In this document: positions 21,475-25,627 of the stretch, one piece after another
Layout: each line of letters begins with the position of its first letter
Position numbering within the stretch: the first letter of the stretch is position 1
DNA from: Oppiella nova
Lineage: Eukaryota > Arthropoda > Arachnida > Sarcoptiformes > Oppiidae
Assembly (NCBI GenBank): GCA_905397405.1
Contig: CAJPVJ010000423.1
Span: 1-25,627 of the forward strand
Length of the DNA stretch: 25,627 bases
Direction: 5' to 3'
The notes under the pieces: model-generated
Databases searched by the model: none
What the model was told of the DNA's origin: nothing
Seen by the model: the letters and a program-made list of their open reading frames with translations, nothing else
Program-made: the position numbers and the translations under genes

Positions 21475-21502
21475 TGTGTGTGTGAGCGCAGACACACACA
21501 CA
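21475..21502. repeat. TG/CA inverted repeat, potential hairpin
   Basis: TGTGTGTGTG, an 8-base loop (AGCGCAGA), then CACACACACA form a perfect 10-bp stem. Confidence 0.6.
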
Positions 21503-21590
21503 GGACGGGTAGGGGAGAGCGCGGACACGCATTAGTGGTCAACGATTGAACGCACGCTAAAAGAAAGCGCTTCTTATCGCATACAAAGCC

Positions 21591-22087
21591 TACCTGTGCT
21601 GAAGTCCTATCAAGTATAGCCTCATAAATAAGTTGCTTCACTAACCGAGTTTATAATCAAATCCAGTTATGAGTTAAAACAGAAAAAAGGTAATTGTGTG
21701 GGGAATGGCAATGACAATGGCAGTGGCAGTGGCACTGGTAGTGTCTGTGTAGGCCATTCCCAGGCTCGTAATATCCAGTGTTTCGCCAGAATTGAGTACA
21801 AAAGCATCAGAGAATGAAATATGAAAGAGTGTCTGCATATCATGTGTTTGTAACTCATATGTGTATTATGTAACCGATAATAGTGGTTCAACCATTCACT
21901 TTGACATACCTGTGCTGCGCGTGAGACTCGTAGTATAGATATGTTCATGAAAATATATTTTCCAAAGTAATGTGAACTTAGTTTTTAATATATTAGGCAC
22001 CACTTGATTACTGTACGACAGAGTCTTTCTACTTTATCTGCCAATCTGTATATCTCTCTATGAGTTCCCTTTTATCTACCTGTGCTG
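21591..22087. repeat. Three dispersed copies of TACCTGTGCTG
   Basis: Exact copies lie at 21591-21601, 21907-21917 and 22077-22087, all in the same orientation, with no similarity in their flanks. On the minus strand each reads CAGCACAGGTA, which holds both a CAGGTA core and a potential AG|GTA splice donor. Confidence 0.85.
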
Positions 22088-22140
22088 TGGTTAAGGGCTA
22101 CTTCAATGTTCACATAGGTTTGTGCTTGAAAAGAGAGAGA

Positions 22141-23043
22141 AAAAACTTTTGTTTAGTTTTGTGATTCAGTTGTCTGTGGAGTGGCTTTGATTTTGGAGAG
22201 AATTTATAAAAGAAAAGTGAATGCGATTTGAAGGGAAGAAAAGGTTTCGCTTTTTGTCAAAAAAGTGTTTTTAGAGTTCATTTATAAAGTGTTTTTTGTG
22301 TCAATTGTTTTCTACATCTCTTATCATATGAAGTGAACAAAACAACGGATGACTTATTGACTATAATTAAAGGGACGGCTGCCAGTGGTCCGACATTTAA
22401 TTACTTGTCACACACTTTGGTATACAGAGACCGGACATTGAATGTAATATTTATTTATTCAAAGGACGGGTATGTGATTCTGTGAATACTCTATAGAAAT
22501 GAGAAATTTATAAGAGTTTTGAACTCTCTATCCCTCGGTTTTTGAATTAACTTTTCGTGACAATTAATTACCGTAAAAAACTGCAACTATTTTTCTATCA
22601 CTTCATTAGCGAATACAACGAGATATTTGTGCATAATTTGTGAATTAGTTTCCTAAGAAAATATAATAACTTTCGGTTTAAAACAACAAACAAAACAAAT
22701 AAAAATGTAATATTTTAATGAAATGTTGCCTGAAATAGCCATTAAAACAGTTTAATTTATGTTGAATTAGATGCGAAAAAATAGTAATTGAAAAATTCTT
22801 GCTATTAAAGAGATTTATAGAAACGGAAATCTTGGCAATTTTATGCTAATTATTACTGTTTTTATTGTGCAATTAATGTTTTTTGATTAAATCCTTCATA
22901 AATACTTAAAATGAAGTAAATTTTGCCGAAGTTCCTAATGTTAATCAAAAATCTTTGCTTTTTGTTTTATAACTTACAGTGTTGTTATAAATCTATGATT
23001 TTTTTAGGCAACAGGTGTTTGCTATAAAGCAAAACTTTTACTC

Positions 23044-23081
<38 letters not shown>

Positions 23082-23420
23082 TAATGTCTATTGCAAGCCC
23101 TTTATCACTGACACCGACTTTTCCCGGCATTTCCACAACAAAGAGACAGAATTTAATTATCTCTTTATATATGACTGAATGCCTGTAAAAACGACTACAC
23201 ATTAATGTAATACAATTCCTATGCAATAGTCAGCCAAAACATTGGCTTGAATTTCGTTTATAATATATTCTAAAAAAATCCTCTAAAATATCCTAAATAT
23301 ATCCTTTATTTGCCAGACCCTCGACCCTCTCATAACTGTCGGATCTCAACACTGGTTATACAAAAAGTGAGGAGAAAAGCAATAAATAGGTTTTGTCCGC
23401 CACTCGGGAACTCAAGTGAA
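22141..23420. promoter_or_regulatory. Upstream region of the FN3-ZP gene
   Basis: About 1.3 kb of AT-rich DNA precede the signal-peptide exon and hold one (TC)n tract. A pyrimidine-rich TTTATTTGCCAG acceptor-like site ends at 23316, so the 104 bases before the ATG may be part of an exon whose 5' leader begins farther upstream. No TATA box or initiator is convincing. Confidence 0.35.
23045..23076. repeat. (TC)n microsatellite
   Basis: A perfect TC run of about 32 bases, about 350 bases upstream of the FN3-ZP start codon. Confidence 0.95.
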
Positions 23421-25627
23421 ATGATTAGTTTGATTGCAAACATAATTGTTTTGCTTGTATTCAATCAATGCATTCATTGTATTAATGGTTCGCCTTCTCG
23501 CCGACGATTTAATGGTTTGCATTCATTACATATTATCGCTGATTATGATTACTGTTATACATAAATGTGTAGAAAGACTTAACGCCGAGAAAAAACTTTA
23601 GCTCAGAAAATAAATATTAAGATTTTGCTTTAGACGAGAATTAGTTTATTCATTCGCTCAGTTAGCTCTTGAGGGGAAAGACTGTCTCCAGTAATGATTA
23701 TTTGATTATAGACGTGGAGAATCTGAGTGCCGAACCGGACTATAGAGCAGTTAGGCTGAAGTGGAACTACTATAATGAACACAACCACGGGCTGACCGGC
23801 TTTAAAGTGAAGTAAGTAGTGCCATAAGTAGTGCCCTTCCCCCACACATCCCTATTCCTGATGATACAGTGGCTACAAAAGTGTGTGAAAACAGTTTTGT
23901 TCAAAAGTTTATTGAATTTTGTGTGTCTGTGCCGTCAGATTCTGTGAGATATCCGCCTGGAATTCAAAGATACGATGCCGGGAGCGACAGCTCCGACTAC
24001 TGTCTCCTCAGAGCCGCAAACTGTCGTCGCATACGGCGCCCGACGACAGCCTACACGCCATCCCTGGCCTCGACAACGACTCCATAGTGGATAAACTGAT
24101 TCGTCTGAACCGCAACTCATACGAGGCCTCTATCTATGACCTAAGAATGCTAACCAACTATACGTTCAGTGTTAAGGCCGACTTCGATATGGCGGTCTCG
24201 CCCTACCATCCCGTGTACGGCAAGAATCCCGACCCCTTCAGACCGTACGCCGCCGGCGACGGCGAAGACTTTTATCGCAACGTAATCGTCGAAACGAAAA
24301 GCTGTAAGTCTTTTGAGGCAATGAGTTGTCTGTCTCTCTATCAGTGCTTTTATAATGCTTTCCGATGCCTAACCGATATGATAGCATAGAGACTCTATTG
24401 TCAACTGATTTATATCCAACAGACCATAAATAGGGTAATTAGGGATTCCGTGTAATGAACTCCACTTTTGTTATATAAAGGGTGAAGGCTTTGACTCCGG
24501 TGTTGGTGTTTGACTCTCGGGTACTAAACCTCTTGAATTCTGTGCTCTCGTTTCACTCACGAGTTATGACAGACTGGAGAGAGAGAGAGAGAGAGAGAGA
24601 GCATTACCACGAATTTTAATAACTTTTTTTCATTACTTAACACATAATTACAAAACGCATTAAAAAGAAAACTTTTTTCGCTAAATATTAAAACAAAACA
24701 AAACTCTTTTAGAAATACTTTTTTGTTTTTTGGCTATAATTTGACACGACTTTTGAAATCCTCAGTCTCGGCCAAAACGAGTCGGTGTTTAGCGAACACA
24801 TCGGATGTTGTGGTGCAAACCGGGCCCTACTTCAGCGGTAAGATCACCGTCGAGTACGCCAACGACCAACGGTGCTCAGTGTATGGCAACCGGACTAGTA
24901 TGCAGTCGGTGTACACCCTAACCATCCTTCATGATGTGTGCGGAAGCAAAATCATTGTATGCATTGATTTGTTTTATCAATTTTGCTACCTTTCCCTTCA
25001 TTATACTCTCAAACAAACACACAATTCAATTGAAAAGTTAGAAAACACACACAAAAAGTTCACTTAGTTTTCGCTCATTTGAATGCATTTGCGAAACAAA
25101 AAAAACAATTTTGCTACCTTTCCCTTCATTATACTCTCAAACAAACACACAATTCAATTGAAAAGTTAGAAAACACACACAAAAAGTTCACTTAGTTTTC
25201 GCTCATTTGAATGCATTTGCGAAACAAAAAAACCAAAAAACAGAGAGAAAATAGTTGAGCGGAACGGTAGCCTAACCAACATTTAACAAAAACATAAGAT
25301 TGCATTATCTATGGCCTAACCCACAGAATAACTCGCGCATAGAGACCATGGTAATGGTGCACGAGAACAGGGAGATACTGACCCACAATTCGCGCCGATT
25401 CCTCGTGGTCTGCAACTTCGTACCCGAGACATACACTCTGACGGCGTCGGTAGCCGTGCCCACACACCTACTCAAGCGCAAGCATAAGACGGACGACTCG
25501 CACCATCACACGTACCACAAGAATCACTCCATCGAAAGCAATGTCATACCGGTGTCCAAACCCAACGTCGACCCCAATAACGAGAATAACAATATCATCG
25601 ATAAGAGCAATGATATCTTCACGTTTG
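23421..25627 (+). CDS. Secreted or membrane protein with FN3-like and ZP domains (3' end outside window)
   Basis: Five exons join in phase: 23421-23514, 23712-23811, 23939-24303, 24766-24956 and 25327 onward, about 350 residues so far. Exon 1 encodes a signal peptide (MISLIANIIVLLVFNQCIHC). Exons 2-3 form a fibronectin type III-like domain: VRLKWN strand, LTGFKVKF strand, and YDLRMLTNYTFSVKA with the family's Leu-x6-Tyr-x-Phe pattern; a polar insert of roughly 45 residues separates the strands. Exons 4-5 carry a ZP-N module with four cysteines in the expected contexts (SRC, RCSVYGN, DVCGSK, LVVCNF) and the TGPYFSGKITVEY strand. A Lys/His/Asn-rich stretch follows, before any ZP-C module. ZP proteins polymerise into extracellular matrices; in arthropods many shape cuticle and apical surfaces. 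Introns 2-4 have GTAAGT, GTAAGT and GTATGC donors. The exon 1 donor (GTTTGC at 23515) is weak, and a GTTATA at about 23552 would also keep the frame. Confidence 0.85.
24577..24601. repeat. (GA)n microsatellite in FN3-ZP intron 3
   Basis: A run of about 25 bases inside the 462-bp intron 24304-24765. Confidence 0.9.
24978..25232 (+). repeat. 128-bp tandem duplication in FN3-ZP intron 4
   Basis: The unit starting CAATTTTGCTACCTTTCCCT at 24978 is repeated from 25106 almost without change, ending in the A-rich run near 25232. It lies wholly within the intron 24957-25326 and lengthens it to 370 bp without touching the splice sites. Confidence 0.95.

Larger units (their letters stand above)
21243..22140. 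other. GC-richer patch, possible regulatory or noncoding-transcript region
   Basis: This stretch is richer in G+C than the surrounding DNA. It contains a palindrome GTCCACTGTGGAC (about 21449), a hairpin at 21475-21502, a short imperfect GGCAGT-type repeat (about 21707-21740) and three exact copies of an 11-mer. Minus-strand frames at 21243-21641 (132 codons) and 21667-21948 (93 codons) are open but low in complexity, and I do not recognise them. I do not call them genes. Confidence 0.35.

Noticed and set aside
21243-21641. 132-codon minus-strand ORF
   Set aside because: The stretch is richer in G+C, so stops are rarer; the product is of irregular composition with no domain or splice structure.
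6804-23420. Possible CRISPR array, phage or other prokaryotic system in the repeat-rich middle
   Set aside because: Repeats are simple dinucleotides with no spacer-repeat regularity, and the surrounding genes are eukaryotic with introns.

Overview
This is eukaryotic nuclear DNA, probably from a small arthropod and perhaps a mite. Exons sit near 50% GC and are split by short GT-AG introns of about 69-120 bp. The DNA between genes is very AT-rich and full of GA/CT microsatellites. One gene is clearly CDC27 (APC3) and another clearly ABT1/Esf2. A third joins a signal peptide, a fibronectin type III-like domain and a ZP domain, an architecture that suits an animal cuticle or apical-matrix protein. 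The species assignment is inference; no rRNA or mitochondrial marker is present.

Left block (1-6.8 kb) is gene-dense. It holds the 3' end of a CAP-Gly-like gene (+), a small three-exon gene of unknown family (-) that converges on it, a doubtful or broken single-pass membrane protein gene (+), CDC27 (+, four exons, 896 residues) and ABT1 (-, two exons, 259 residues). CDC27 is a scaffold subunit of the anaphase-promoting complex. ABT1/Esf2 works in the nucleolus in small-subunit ribosome assembly. The neighbours share no obvious pathway; this looks like ordinary compact housekeeping gene order.

Middle block (6.8-23.3 kb) has no gene that I can name. It carries about 20 GA/CT microsatellites, a recent tandem duplication (13447-14687), one isolated 142-codon ORF with two hydrophobic segments (12037-12465, -), a small GC-richer island open on both strands (about 19.05-19.28 kb), and a second GC-richer patch (21.2-22.1 kb) with three exact copies of an 11-mer.

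Right block (23.3 kb to the end) holds the first five coding exons of the secreted or membrane FN3-ZP gene (+). It runs off the window inside a polar His/Asn-rich stretch after the ZP-N module. The most interesting items are this gene, the duplication with diverged microsatellites, the 11-mer triplet and the orphan ORF.
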